64,000 nt of DNA from Spongilla lacustris (GCA_949361645.1 OX442426.1:5340278-5404277); one strand, 5' to 3'. Shown: positions 12,330 to 27,182, numbered from the stretch's first letter. Program-made: numbers and translations. Notes: generated by a model not told the origin, from the sequence alone.

Positions 12330-13430
12330 AAGACTTCAATGTATGTATCATGTACTTCATTGTTTGAACTTTATAACGTATCGACCCATGCAATCACGAA
12401 ATTATCAGATTGGTAATATTTGTGAACAAAGTGCAGCAAGATCGTATAGCCCATGCTGCTTTCAAGCATCGCTGCTCTTAGTGTATTTGTTTTGGTCACT
12501 CTAATAGCAGCTCAGAAATGTTTGGGGGATATTAATATGAACTGTTTTTTGCAGTGCATCTACATTTGAAAAACTGTTTTTAAAATAGTTCATTTTTATG
12601 TTATTAAAATAAAAACAAGCAGGCAGGTGCATGTACATAATGATTATGTGTAAAAATGGAAACATTGTAATAAAACACGCACATTTAATAAAATAAAATA
12701 AAAATTAAAAAAAACGCCATAAATTAGTTTCTATCGCCAGTCCGCCTACATTGTAAACTTTTATTTTATTAGTTATTTACATAGTCGTAAAGTGCTATAG
12801 TCTATCGGCTTACTCTACCCACCCTTCAGTGTTACTTTTAAACTGCCTTTCGTTTTGTTGCAATTGTACAATGGATACTATAAATCAAACAATTAAAAAA
12901 AAAAAAATGAGTAGAACCGTAAATGGCTATTAATAATTTGAAGATCATGTGAAACAATGTAGTTACGTATATATGCTAAGGCATGTAGTACATGTAGGGA
13001 TGCAGATGGTGCTTGATGGGCACTGACTTGTGGAGGCTGCTTGGTGGGGTCATTACACGTTCATATATATTTGGTCTAGTGATCGCCTCATCCTAGAAGC
13101 GTAACACATAATGTATCCCTATGCAGAGATAATAACTCTGGTCTATGCTAGACCATGGTGATGTGTACGTATGTGGTGGCACTACATGCTCGTATGTGGG
13201 TGGTCGCGTATGCGCACTTATGTTGGGTCCACTGCGTGAATATCAATTTACGTATTACTTTTAATCATCTGGGGCGGGGCTTTTAGCTACATGCTTCATT
13301 TTTGCGTAGACATAACAGGGGATGCACGTTTATCACATGTCACTATCGCAAATGTGATCGTTAGGTTATTATTTTTTAGCGTCGACGTCGGTATGTAGAT
13401 CTAATAATCGACTGTTTCCTTCTATTAAAT
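12330..13430. other. Intergenic region, FARSB to the next gene
   Basis: AT-rich sequence with short A-runs (for example near 12700 and 12895). No open frame, RNA gene or clear element is recognisable. The part nearest 13600 is higher in GC and likely contains the promoter and 5' UTR of the next gene, but no defined motif can be assigned. Confidence 0.5.
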
Positions 13431-13632
13431 GCGTGGATAAATAGATCCGCATGCGTGTAGAGCAGGTCCTCTCCCTCGCGAGGTGGTACTAGACTCCCTT
13501 AGCCTCACGAACCCCTTGTGGCAGAGATACTGTTCACTAGTCATTATTAAGAACCAACAATCAATAAATGCGAGCCCCTCCCTTTTACCTTAAAGTCTCG
13601 TATCCTAGCAACCGGTAAAAAACATAGATACC

Positions 13633-16600
13633 ATGGCTGGAAGGGAGATAGCGCTATTTCTGAAATGCCCTGGATCTTTAGCAGTACAGAGGCTGAGGCA
13701 CTCCTTTTTGGAGTGCATCGTAGAGTACAAATCAGGATCGCGTTTGGAGCTGCAAACCAAGACTCCGGGCGAGCTTCGCACGGAGTTCCAGCTATCAGCC
13801 ACCGCCTCGCTTGTGGACGACGAGATAGTAATCCATTTCCAGAGCAGGTGCACGGGAATTCACACGGCCCGCATATTCGCGCACACCAGGGAACTGTGCC
13901 GCCCAATCGCGTTCAGGGTGACCGAGAATGGTACCGTCGAAAGCATCCCGGCCAACCGACCCGTGGCCGTGGCGGAGCCGCCGCCCCCCATGCAGCGTCT
14001 GACCGCGTCGCAGCACAGCGTGAACGAGCCTCGGCTACAGCCTTCTTCGCAGGCCGGATCCCCGCCACGATCTCCCGCGTCGGCCGCGGAGAGCGAGTCG
14101 ATGCCCGCTCGCGTACGTGCCTCTCCACGCGGTGGGACTTTGGGGGGCGCGTTTTCCGAGTCCAAGCTGCCCTCGCGTCGTGGTTCGACCTCGTCTGCTC
14201 GCAGCCGCTCGCCTTCGACCCACGAACCGTATTCTGGGGATCTGATATCGTCTACGCCCGGAGTCTACTCCTTCAGTGACCTGTACGTTATGAAGCAGAA
14301 GGGCGTGTCTATGGAGCTAGGCTTGAAAGTCATCGACCACGCCTCCGTGATAACTGCGGACGCCTTCAAGTTGATAAGCAGGGGCGTATCCAACAAGGTC
14401 GCGAAGCAGCTGGGGAAAAAGATTCAGTGAGTACATGTCCTTGCATGCAAATTGTTGTCCATGCAAATTGTTGTTGTTATATCTGCATGCATGCATCTCC
14501 GTCATTCCGGTACAGGTGCAACATTTGTTCGCGGAGCGTCAAGCCGTCAAAAACCATATCGCTCATGCAAACGGAATATTGCGAGCCTTGCTTCCACAGG
14601 CAGTTTATGCTCAGAAGTGTAACTGATCATTTTATGGTAAGTTAATTTTAATAAATATTTATTTATTTTTAGCTGGAGGTAGTCTGGGTACCCGACTTGT
14701 CGGTTGCACTACATGTATGTACAGTACATTGTAAATGTTTAGCATCCGAGCCGTAAATATATAATTGCGGTTAACAGCTTACTGAACGATATTATCGCGC
14801 TTAGATAACAGCCCCCAGACTTCCTTAGTTTGCGTGGCTTGTAGAAGAGATTCGACTGAGCTTACTCGTGAAAGACGGAGCCTTGGAGCACCATCATCGC
14901 ACAACAATGGTGTTTTAAGGTATTGAGGGTTTCTTGCACAAGAAGTTGGCATGCATAGTACTCCAAAGACATTATGACCAGTCGCTATGGACTGAATTAC
15001 GTCAACCTGAAGCCTCTTCAACTCTCTAAACCACGATGGCTTTGTTAATGCGTTCATGCTAGAAAGGTGGGGCTTAAATGATATTCATGCTACTGCACGA
15101 ATTCGTGCAGTACTCCCAAGGATCGGATGCGCAATTTCCCCAGGCTGACAGTGCAACCGATCAGTCGGGTACCCAAACTAAGCTGGAGGGTGTTAATTGC
15201 CCGCCATATGGAGTGATTAATTTCTGTCACCAGGTTCCTAGAGTTGAATACTGTGGAGTGGAAGTACCAGGTAATGGCGCTGGTCACGTGCACCACCCAT
15301 ACATGTATCACTTTTTGTACCCATGTAGTGAACAAGAAGGCTAGCAAGTTTGTGACAGCCATGATGATCATTCCCCAGGTCAATTTGAGAGGTACGACCC
15401 ACTAGTGCCCCTCTATGACCCACTAGTGCCCCCTCTATGACCCACTAGTGCCCCCTCTATGACCCACTAGTGCCCCTCTATGACCCACTAGTGCCCCCTC
15501 TATGACCCACTAGTGCCCCCTCTATGACCCACTACTGCCCCTCTATGACCCACTAGTGCCCCTCTATGACCCACTAGTGCCCCTCTATGACCCACTAGTG
15601 CCCCTCTATGACCCACTAGTGCCCCTCTATGACCCACTAGTGCCCCCTCTATGACCCACTAGTGCCCCCTCTATGACCCACTACTGCCCCTTTATGACCC
15701 ACTAGTGCCCCTCTATGACCCACTAGTGCCCCCTCTATGACCCACTAGTGCCCCCTCTATGACCCACTAGTGCCCCTCTATGACCCACTAGTGCCCCCTC
15801 TATGACCCACTAGTGCCCCCTCTATGACCCACTAGTGCCCCTCTATGACCCACTAGTGCCCCTCTATGACCCACTAGTGCCCCTCTATGACCCACTAGTG
15901 CCCCTCTATGACCCACTAGTGCCCCCTCTATGACCCACTAGTGCCCCTCTATGACCCACTAGTGCCCCCTCTATGACCAACTAGTATATATTGAAGCAGA
16001 ATTTCAAATTTGTTCACTTTTATTCCTAACCATAGGTTTGGATTTTGTTGATGTACGGACAGCACAAAATGAATTTACAAAGTTCAGCATCGAGAATGAT
16101 GGTCAGTTATGCTATGTAGTTCTGTACTGGGGTCACGGTGTGGTGGGTTCGTTATGGTGGCATTGGTAGTGGCCAGTCAGTGAAGTATATATGACTTTGC
16201 AGAGACCAAAGTGATAGACACATTACATAGAACATGTGTTTGTACCTAGAGCATGTTGTGCTACTTTGCACAACAAGCACAATTATGCAGCATACATAAA
16301 TCATGCAGTGACAGATATTGCTGCATAAGAATCATTTTGTATAGACTAAAATAAAAATAAAAATAAAGAAACTAACTGTAGATTCTATTGTCGTTAGTCC
16401 CTTCCCCATGTGTAATGTAGCGCATCAGCCATACTACCAGCATGGATGTCTGCACATTGACCCCAGCATGGATGTCTGCACATTGACCCCAGCATGGATG
16501 TCTGCACATTGACCCCAGCATGGATGTCTGCACATTGACCCCAGCATGGATGTCTGCACATTGACCCCAGCATGGATGTCTGCACATTGACCCCAGCATG

Positions 16601-18495
16601 GATGTCTGCACATTGACCCCAGCATGGATGTCTGCACATTGACCCCAGCATGGATGTCTGCACATTGACCCCAGCATGCAGCTCAAAATATCTCTCCTCT
16701 CACTCCAGGGTGGATAGACAAGCACCTTGTCTTGCCCCTGCTGAAGCCATGTCTCCTTACTCAGCGTTTCAGTGAAGCAGAGGTCAAGAACACGCTCTGC
16801 TCACAGGCTCTTACTTCTCTGGTGAGTCATGTGCCATAAATAAATCTGTTTTTTTTTTTTTTGTTGTTTTTTTTTTTTTTCAATTACATAACTTAATTTT
16901 TGACCTATAAAACAAGTATTTTATAACTTAATTTGATAAATATGGTGGTACGGGTGCTAAAAGGGACTTAGAGCATGTTTCCTGCCACTTTCCAGGACAA
17001 GGAGCACCCACCTGTATTGTGGCTAATTAAAGAGCACCCACTTGTATTGTGGCTAATTAAAGAGCACCCACCCGTATTGTGGCTAATTAAAGAGCACCCA
17101 TCTGTATTGTGGCTAATTAAAGAGCACCCACCTGTATTGTGGCTAATTAAAGAGCACCCACCTGTATTGTGGCTAATTAAAGAGCACCCACCTGCATTGT
17201 GGCTAATTAAAGAGCACCCACTTGCATTGTGGCTAATTAAAAGTTCAGTATCTTACAACTCTGTGACAGATAGACTGATTCTCAGTGTGTAAAAATATCA
17301 ACACCAATAAATAAATAGTGTAGGTCCCTGTTTGCAGTCCCCTTCCCCACATCTATGCAACATCAATGCATAAACACGCAGTTAATGGAACAGAAGTGCC
17401 ACATCATATTACATGCAACATATCAGACCAGCCACGACGGGGGGGAAGCTGGTTTCAGTAGTGCTATCATTAACATATTCTTTTATACAATATATAAAGA
17501 TCCACAGTTATGGAATGGTGCGACGAGGCCTTGTCCACGAAATAGAGTTCCTGTCCCTTCTCGCCTATGCTGCCAGGGAGGCCCAGAGCTTCAAGGCAAT
17601 CGACAGCGCGGGCTCAAGGCCGAAATTCACGCGTGCGGATTTGGAGCTGGCTTACGCGTACAGAAAGGAGCTGATCATGAAGAACAGGTCCCTCAGAGAC
17701 TCCTCCCACCACGGCAAGTCTGATTCCGAGAGTCCCTCACATGAGCACACCTCTGCAAAGCACAGCAGCCTGACCAAGAAGCCTCCCAAGAGTATTAAGA
17801 AAAGTGCTTCATACGATCAGGAATTGAGCGTGGGCAGCACACCCACCACCGAGGCCAGCCCTCCAACCAACCAACGGCAGGAGGTGCCCTCCCCTCACTC
17901 AGCCACACCCCCACACCTGGCAGCCAAACAGGGTCAGGTGATGCTACAAGGACTAACAGACCCGGTCGTGAGAAGAAAAGCACCCAGTCCTTCGCCTGCA
18001 GTCAACCCGGCAAACAAGTTCAAATTTCCTTCGCCAAATGCAGTTGCGGTCTTCCCAGTGCAGAGCAATGGCATAGGAGAAGCCTCCAGTGTGCAAATCC
18101 CCAAGCGCCTGTTTGAGCGAAGAAGGCAATCTTCGAATGCAAGCAATTTAGGTAAAGTGTGCGTGTCCGCAGATGTACATGTAGGTGTGCACACCATGTG
18201 ATGTAAGTGTGCACACCATGTGATGTACATTTCGATGGGGGAGGAGGGGGGAAGGGGGCACACATGTACAGTACCTCAAAATATTTATTTTCCATTTCTT
18301 ATAGAACCACTCGTCTCACACGGTGAGAACAGCCTACCAGAGGCAGAACAGGAACTTCCACTGCCAAACACTCTTCAGCATGTAACCATTTCTCCTTCAT
18401 CTAAACCGAAGAACAAAGTTAGTCACTTCTGTTACTTTCCAGCGTTGGAAATTAGTGTCCATCTTTGGAAATCGTTCGACAATCCACAAACCTAA
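13633..18495 (+). CDS. Uncharacterised eight-exon gene with a Cys4 zinc-binding-like motif
   Basis: Product family not recognised. Proposed exons: 13633-14426, 14516-14636, 15144-15270, 15329-15391, 16036-16101, 16709-16821, 17500-18151 and 18305-18495. All joins are GT-AG and phase-consistent, giving 708 residues. The ATG has a good context (ACCATGG). Residues 1-110 look folded (FLKCPGSLAVQRLRHSFLEC). Residues about 115-200 are Pro/Ser/Arg-rich and disordered, followed by a helical stretch (MELGLKVIDHASVITADAFK). Exon 2 encodes CNICSRS...YCEPCFHRQF, a C-x2-C...C-x2-C pair as in LIM-like or treble-clef zinc sites. A hydrophobic/alpha-beta part follows (FVTAMMIIPQVNLRGLDFVD, LVLPLLKPCLLTQRFSEAEV), then GMVRRGLVHEIEFLSLLAYA. 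The C-terminal third is Ser/Pro/Lys-rich with IPKRLFERRRQSS, likely disordered. The last exon may instead end at a GT donor near 18418. The GC-rich first exon contrasts with the AT-rich flanks. Confidence 0.75.
14779..15057 (-). pseudogene. Unidentified minus-strand open frame inside an intron
   Basis: A 92-codon frame with protein-like composition (PSWFRELKRLQVDVIQSIAT, NVFGVLCMPTSCARNPQYL, PRLRLSRVSSVESLLQAT), lying antisense in the intron between exons 2 and 3 of the uncharacterised gene. Starts of similar length occur by chance, but the balanced composition suggests a captured exon or retrocopy fragment. I recognise no family. It could be chance. Confidence 0.25.
15396..15983. repeat. 19/20-bp minisatellite, about 30 copies
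   Basis: Tandem array with core GACCCACTAGTGCCCCTCTA; units are 19 or 20 bp depending on four or five C residues. It starts four bases into the intron after exon 15329-15391, so the 5' splice site GTACGACCC runs straight into the first unit. Confidence 0.95.
16437..16676. repeat. 26-bp minisatellite, about 9 copies
   Basis: Near-perfect array with core AGCATGGATGTCTGCACATT. It ends about 32 bp before the exon at 16709, so it lies over the likely branch-point region of that intron. The long Met-Gln-Thr-Ser open frames on the minus strand are repeat translations. Confidence 0.95.
17001..17240. repeat. 30-bp minisatellite, 8 copies
   Basis: Array with core GTGGCTAATTAAAGAGCACC in the intron before exon 17500-18151. 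Two 30-bp units fit each 60-base row exactly, with point variants only. Confidence 0.95.
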
Positions 18496-18805
18496 TAACG
18501 TATTTAATAACAAGATCAGGATTGTCGAACAAAGTTCCGACAGTGAACACTAAAACACCAGCAAAGTGTTTTTATTTGCTCTGTTGTGCTAGCACCATCA
18601 TTTGTGCAACACACTTCTTTCCTTTCATTTAGAACGAAGAGTTCAAGCTGACTCATAGCAGTGCAGATGGGTGGATGATGTATTAATGGTACTTCTATAA
18701 CCTTTTCCCTCAGTGCTTCCTCATATGTGTTTGCTGATAATGATGTGAGCATGCAAAAAATTGAATTAGGATTTATTAACTTCTGTACCTAATGACTGCG
18801 CATGC

Positions 18806-18890
18806 ACCCCGCCCCCTGTCCTCGATTGATGGGGAGCCCCGCCCCCTGTCCTCGATTGATGGGGAGCCCCGCCCCCTCTCCGCCTCTTAG
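18806..18890. repeat. GC-rich tandem repeat
   Basis: Two and a half copies of a 35-bp unit with core GCCCCGCCCCCTGTCCTCGA, about 310 bp downstream of the uncharacterised gene. The GCCCCGCCCC cores resemble Sp1-type GC boxes, but no adjacent gene start is visible. Confidence 0.8.
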
Positions 18891-18997
18891 TCATGTTAAG
18901 TTGCGTTAAATCGAAGCATAGTAGCAGTTATACGGCCCGAGTGGTTTAAATAATTTGTTAGCAAAAATGGACTATCTTGTTTAGTCAGGCACTCCAA

Positions 18998-19095
18998 TGG
19001 TTGCTAGAAGCACATCCACCACACCACTCCCACCACACCACTCCCACCTCACCACATCCACCTCACCACTCCCACCTCACCACACTCCCTCAACT
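18998..19095. repeat. CCACC-rich low-complexity tract
   Basis: Irregular repeats of CCACC and CACCACTCCCACCTCACC. No coding meaning. Confidence 0.8.
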
Positions 19096-19212
19096 CCACA
19101 CCATGCAATCAGCAAGGAGGGGTACGGCAGCACTCTTGTGTTCAAATCCCTGTAATGCTTGTGTAAGAATTGTCCCTAAAGTGTCATGTTCTTTCTTCAT
19201 GGAGTGTGGATT

Positions 19213-19243
<31 letters not shown>

Positions 19244-19331
19244 AATAATTATTATTATTATTATCATTATTTCTCATAATACAATTACAAGTACACATAT
19301 ACACCACTTGAAAAACATGCAAAGATCAAAG

Positions 19332-19577
19332 TTAAACTCCACCCTCAGACCTGAAAAAGCCTGAGCGTGAAAGTAAAGCTCGAGCATTTGCTCTCACCAG
19401 TGTTAGATTGAGACGTTGGTAGATGGTAGTGATGGCCTTGGATTTGCTACACTGCAACTGGGTGGCCAGATGGGATGCTAGCCGAGAAATGGTGGACTGG
19501 GCTTCTGCACCCCAGCAACCATAAGTCTCAACTGCTAAGGGTATAGCAACCCATCCAAGCTCTGCACACTTGCTATT
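19332..19577 (-). pseudogene. LINE-type retrotransposon C-terminal fragment
   Basis: An open minus-strand frame of about 80 codons reads ELGWVAIPLAVETYGCWGAE, then STISRLASHLATQL and a basic end (RANARALLSRS). I recognise this as the tail found after the reverse transcriptase in many invertebrate non-LTR retrotransposon proteins (pattern GWxxIPLAVExYGxWGxEA). The rest of the element is absent, and flanks are AT-rich with ATT repeats. A dead fragment. Confidence 0.55.
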
Positions 19578-19966
19578 ATTATTATTATTATTTATGATAC
19601 TTGTTTAATATCACTTACAATAATACACAAAAAGTTAAAACTTAATGCACCTGGTGAGGATGGCTGTGGCATTGGCTTTCACCTTAGGGATATATATGAT
19701 GGTATTTTTTTTTTTATAATGCATGCCATGTTTTATGCAATTCATTCTACAACAAGTTTTCCAAATGTCTTGGAAAAATGCATGCTTGTAGACAGATGCA
19801 GACTGCCCATAGCTGCAACATGATATGCAGCACAGTGCAAAAGTTAGCAGAGAACCAGTACATATGTTTGTTCTTCAACTGGAGTGGGGGAGGGGTGGGG
19901 GGGGGGTGGGGGGTACTTTATTTAGCTCACATGCTCATTGCCATCATTGCCTAAAAGCTACACCTA

Positions 19967-20023
19967 AGGTGTAATCTAAGGTGTAATCTAAGGTGTAATC
20001 TAAGGTGTAATCTAAGGTGTAAT
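19967..20023. repeat. 12-bp tandem repeat
   Basis: About five copies of CTAAGGTGTAAT. Confidence 0.9.
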
Positions 20024-20330
20024 AATCGTGGATTTACTTCATGTGAAGACCACTTCAAAAATTTATATGAGTATATGGCTTCCTTTAGGAAAGCTTTGTA
20101 GGCTACCTGGGCTTTCATATTTCAATGTCATATTTACAGTAATGTTCACATGATATATATCTAGTGACATACATGTACACACCCCAATCACAAAGCATCA
20201 ATAAACAAGCTGTACAGTGTATGCAATATCAACAGTTAGCTGAGAAAACAACTGTTGTGCAAAAGCATATAGGCATGCGCATGCAGAGCAGAAAGTAAAA
20301 ATTGTAGTTTCTCTGTGCACACTGTGCAGG

Positions 20331-20709
20331 TGAGCTCACCAGGGTGGCAATACTACCTCCTAAGTCATGAGCTCATCAGGGTGGCAATACTACCTCCTAA
20401 GTCATGAGCTCACCAGGGTGGCAATACTACCTCCTAAGTCATGAGCTCACCAGGGTGGCAATACTATCTCCTAAGTCATAAGCTCATCAGGGTGGCAATA
20501 CCACCTCCTAAGTCATGAGCTCACCAGGGTACGGTGGCAATACTACCTCCTAAGTCATGAGCTCATCAGGGTGGCAATACTACCTCCTAAGTCATGAGCT
20601 CATCAGGGTGGCAATACCACCTCCTAAGTCATGAGCTCACCAGGGTGGCAATACCACCTCCTAAGTCATGAGCTCACCAGGGTGGCAATACTACCTCCTA
20701 AGTCATGAG
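20331..20709. repeat. 37-bp minisatellite, about 10 copies
   Basis: Array with core GAGCTCACCAGGGTGGCAAT. One unit carries a TACGG insertion near 20530. Confidence 0.95.
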
Positions 20710-20732
20710 TTACGAAGACCTTCAGCTTGCCC

Positions 20733-20868
20733 ATCCTCAATCGTCAATTCTTCCTCTTCCCCATCCTCGATCGCCAATTTACCCTCCTCCCCATCTTCGA
20801 TTGCCAATTCACCCTCCTCCCCAACCTCGATTGCCAATTCTCCCTCCTCCCCATCCTCTAAAATTCCT
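20733..20868. repeat. 30-bp minisatellite, 4-5 copies
   Basis: Units with core CCCCATCCTCGATCGCCAAT directly follow the 37-bp array. The Pro/Ser-rich open frames are repeat translations. Confidence 0.9.
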
Positions 20869-21043
20869 ATTAGCAACAGTTATGAAAAAGTGATCCTGCT
20901 TGTAAATTTATTTACAAGCCATTAGTATCTGTGCTCCAGGGCTTTGGCTGGCCAACTAACCCTTAAGTTTATTGTAGTTGATCTATCATCACTTGTAAAA
21001 TAAATAGTTTTTTTTGTAGTCGCAATATGTTCATGTAACAAAC

Positions 21044-21183
21044 AAGCCTTCTTACGAAGCTATTACAGGCCTGGGGACCCCTTCTTACGAAGCTATTACA
21101 GGCCTGGGGACCCCTTCTTACAAAGCTATTACAGGCCTGGGGACCCCTTCTTACTAAGCTATTACTGGCCTGGGGACCCACAT
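21044..21183. repeat. 34-bp minisatellite, 4 copies
   Basis: Units with core GCTATTACAGGCCTGGGGAC, separated by CCCTTCTTAC. Confidence 0.93.
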
Positions 21184-21387
21184 ATGGTGGGAGCCTCTAG
21201 CCTCAATATCTCTTGCAGACCTTCGATTGTAGCGAGGGTCCAGTTGGACTTCTCATACACATCATATTTTATCACATCTACAATGAGCATAGTGTGGCTA
21301 CATTAAGGGGGTGGTCAGGGGATGGTATGGAAGGCCCTTATCTTCCAAGGATTTTTTAGGATAGTGGACCTAATATTTTTTGCACAT

Positions 21388-21502
<115 letters not shown>

Positions 21503-21730
21503 AATACACAATCTTGCAGCAACATTTGCTTTTTAAAATGAAAAATTGACTATAGCATAACATGTGCATGTGGATGGTAGCCATGGAGTCTTCGATCATG
21601 TGATATGTGAAGTACACAACTGTACCATACAAACAACTTGCCACCATGCATGTGCACCATACATATGCGAAGCCTACTACAGTAACAGCATACAATGTAC
21701 ATACTGTGCAATTAATCATAGATTCACCAA

Positions 21731-22168
21731 TTGTGACTTAAGTCACAAAATTGTGACTTAAGACACAATACCTTTCAATGAAGAAATGCGTCATTTTTAA
21801 GCAATAAGCTGTCTTTTTCAAACTTACCTCCACACACTGGATGCATGTGTACTCTTAGTATGTTTTTATCAACACTTGGATGTGCATAATTTTTACAATA
21901 CAAGGCTTTTTCTGTACGCGATCTCGCACAAAACGCAAAATACCGCATCATTGTGACTTAAGTCACAATACGTTTCAAATTACTATATCAAGAGCCTTCT
22001 ATCAACTAGAGTACTTTAAAAATATGTATCATGATAATAGAGTCATGTGCTCTCATAATATAGCATTTAAACTGCTTGAAAATACGTTATGTAGAAGTTA
22101 CAAGACGTTTTCCCTACCAATCCTCTAACGAGTATCGCGGAAGAAAAAAATTGTGACTTAAGTCACAC
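21731..22168. repeat. Four copies of an 18-bp palindrome
   Basis: TTGTGACTTAAGTCACAA, perfectly self-complementary, occurs at 21731-21748 and 21951-21968. Copies with one changed base lie at 21751-21768 and 22151-22168. The spacing 21751 to 21951 to 22151 is exactly 200 bp each, although the sequence between is not obviously repeated apart from TAC(C/G)TTTCAA after two of the copies. These may be ends of one or two nested miniature elements, or binding sites for a dimeric regulator. Confidence 0.7.
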
Positions 22169-22169
22169 A

Positions 22170-23330
22170 GCTTTGAACAGACCAGCTTGTAGTATTTTCT
22201 ACGAGTACCTATGACTTTTTATACATGAAATTGAACTCCAATGCATGTAGATTTGTACTATGCTAACAAAACTGCTTAGATCGCTACACGGTGTGGATAA
22301 CACAAAGGTCAAAACAGTAGACTTTCTACGTAACCGCGACGCGAGCGGTACTGCGGTAGTAATTGAAGAACGCCCCTTTTTCGGACTTTGCAGACCGGGT
22401 AGTTTGCAGTGCGGACAAAGTTATAGGCAATAAGCCAGCAAAGCAGAGGTACAGAAGGCTGTTCCGAAAGGAACTCCAAGGTGTTGTACAGGGAACGGAG
22501 GGAAGCGGATCGACGGAGCAAGTATTATGTGGTCAGTGTATTATGATGAAGTTATGTACAACAACGAAGAAAAAGGTCTTTTCCGCTCGTAGCTTGAAAC
22601 AGTTAGCAGTAGTAGAGAGTATATACCTCCTGTACAAAACTGACGTTTCACCCGGGTGCTCTAAAATAAGCAATTCGGACTTCATTGATGCTGTTCAGTG
22701 GTCAGTGCATGCTACGGAAAGGCCTGCATGTTGATTTACAAATACATGCAGGCAACTCAGGGTCATTGTCACACGACATATCGTCTGTCTTTTTACATAC
22801 ATGTACTGTAACAAAAACTCGCGTTGAGGTGTTGCTACATACACATGTATATGCTAATAGATTATGCACGATTTGCAAAGGTGCAAGGTACTTGCAAGTA
22901 CTTTTGTCAAGTCTGTTCAGACATATCCAATGGGACATCTTGTTGCATTGTTCGGTCTAAAGTCAAAGATTGAAAAGTACCGGTACATGTAGCTGCATAT
23001 ACGTATAATGACTGTATTCAAGTGTATTCATTCAATATGTAGCTTTGTTATCTATGTACACAATCAGCCACATCATGTTTAAAGTGTTTGAATTTGATTA
23101 TTTCTTGATCAATCTATGATTAATGTGCTTCCACCTCATAGTTACAATAATGCTGGGTGTGGAATCTGTGGTTAATTCCAGGCCGGTACATGTATAGGCA
23201 GCCAAAGCCACAGACACATGGCCACCCACTGGCTTCTGTTTACTAATTAGCCCTATCCGTTGTTGTTTATATTTCAACACCCTGGCCCAGTAAGATGATA
23301 TGTGTATGGTGTGTTTGCTTAATGTACATT
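22170..23330. other. Region without a convincing gene
   Basis: Overlapping open frames on both strands at 22309-22734 have moderate GC and mixed composition (plus strand SDFADRVVCSADKVIGNKPA; minus strand ASLRRSLYNTLEF-like). I cannot recognise either or find matching splice partners. The remainder is AT-rich with scattered TACATGTA. Confidence 0.35.
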
Positions 23331-23332
23331 TG

Positions 23333-24206
23333 CAGGCGCGTATCCAGAAAATGGAGGAGGGGGGTGCCCAACGGATTGCGCGCTTCGCGCGCGCGAAATT
23401 TTTTGCAACCAGGCCCACTCAGCAGTATAGTTTAACAGAAATACAACGGCTAAATCGGCAAGAATGTCTGCAATCGCCAAGGATGGCGCCGAGCGCATAC
23501 ACTAATAGGGTGCATGCATATACATGTATATCCAGAAGCCGCCGAAGCCGGAGTGCATTAGCACACCTAAATGATCCGCTGAGTATGTTGTGAATACCTA
23601 TAAGCGCTCTTGCATTTGCCAGCAATGCAGCTTTAAAATACTGTGGGTACAATCTGCTGACGGAAGATCTGCAAACTTCTGAAACTGTATCCATGCCAAG
23701 GATAAATTTAGAGCCATTTATATTGTAAAGTGCATGTAATCAGCACCTGGCTTCAAGTGGTTGACGAAGTAGTAACTAAAATGCGCTTTTCAGCTGGAGG
23801 ACGGCTAACAGTCAACAGAATCCAACTACGTATATACATGTCCCAAAGAAAAAATGTCTCGTGTTTTAAACTAGCGCATCTTCGTAATCGTTAACGCTTC
23901 CGACATCCTGTTTAGCATTTCAGGAAAGAGCTGGTACTCCAGGCAACAGGATTTTAAAGAACGGCACACATGCAGCTGCGTTCATGATTACGAAGATACG
24001 CTCGTTTAAACACGAGACATTTTTCATCGTTGGGGGCAGAGTGGACTTTACGGTAATCTTATATAGAAGTGAATTGAATTAAATTACCACGCTAAAGCGT
24101 ACGTATATGCCTGCGAAGGAAAATTATGAGCGTACTCACTATTTGATCATTTTAATTATTTCATTCTTGCATGGGTCGGAGGGGGGTCCCCCTAAATACG
24201 CCACTG
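23333..24206. mobile_element. hAT-like non-autonomous element with internal foldback
   Basis: The left end CAGGCGCGTATCCAG and right end CTAAATACGCCACTG form imperfect inverted termini of the CAGNGGCGTA type seen in many animal hAT miniature elements. A G-rich block follows each end (GGAGGAGGGGGGTGC; GGAGGGGGGTCCCC). Inside, about 23848-24030 is a second inverted repeat with arms containing AATGTCTCGTGTTT and GCATCTTCGTAATC. A possible ATTTG repeat flanks the element. No transposase frame is seen. Confidence 0.6.
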
Positions 24207-24209
24207 ATT

Positions 24210-27182
<2,973 letters not shown>

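Noticed and set aside
13547..14223. Several minus-strand and other-frame open frames over the first exon of the uncharacterised gene
   Set aside because: They are shadows in a GC-rich exon; the plus-strand frame has the start context, splice sites and protein-like sequence.
15379..15380. Alternative donor CCCCAG|GTCAAT for exon 15329
   Set aside because: It gives phase 0 and then a stop (TAG) early in exon 16709. The donor at 15392 keeps all later exons open.
18930..19160. tRNA-like pieces GCCCGAGTGGTTTAAA and GTTCAAATCCC
   Set aside because: They resemble A and B boxes but are about 200 bp apart with a repeat between them and no cloverleaf arms. At most a decayed SINE.
22363..22734. 123-codon plus-strand frame as a gene
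   Set aside because: No recognisable motif, an equally good frame on the other strand, and no supporting splice sites.
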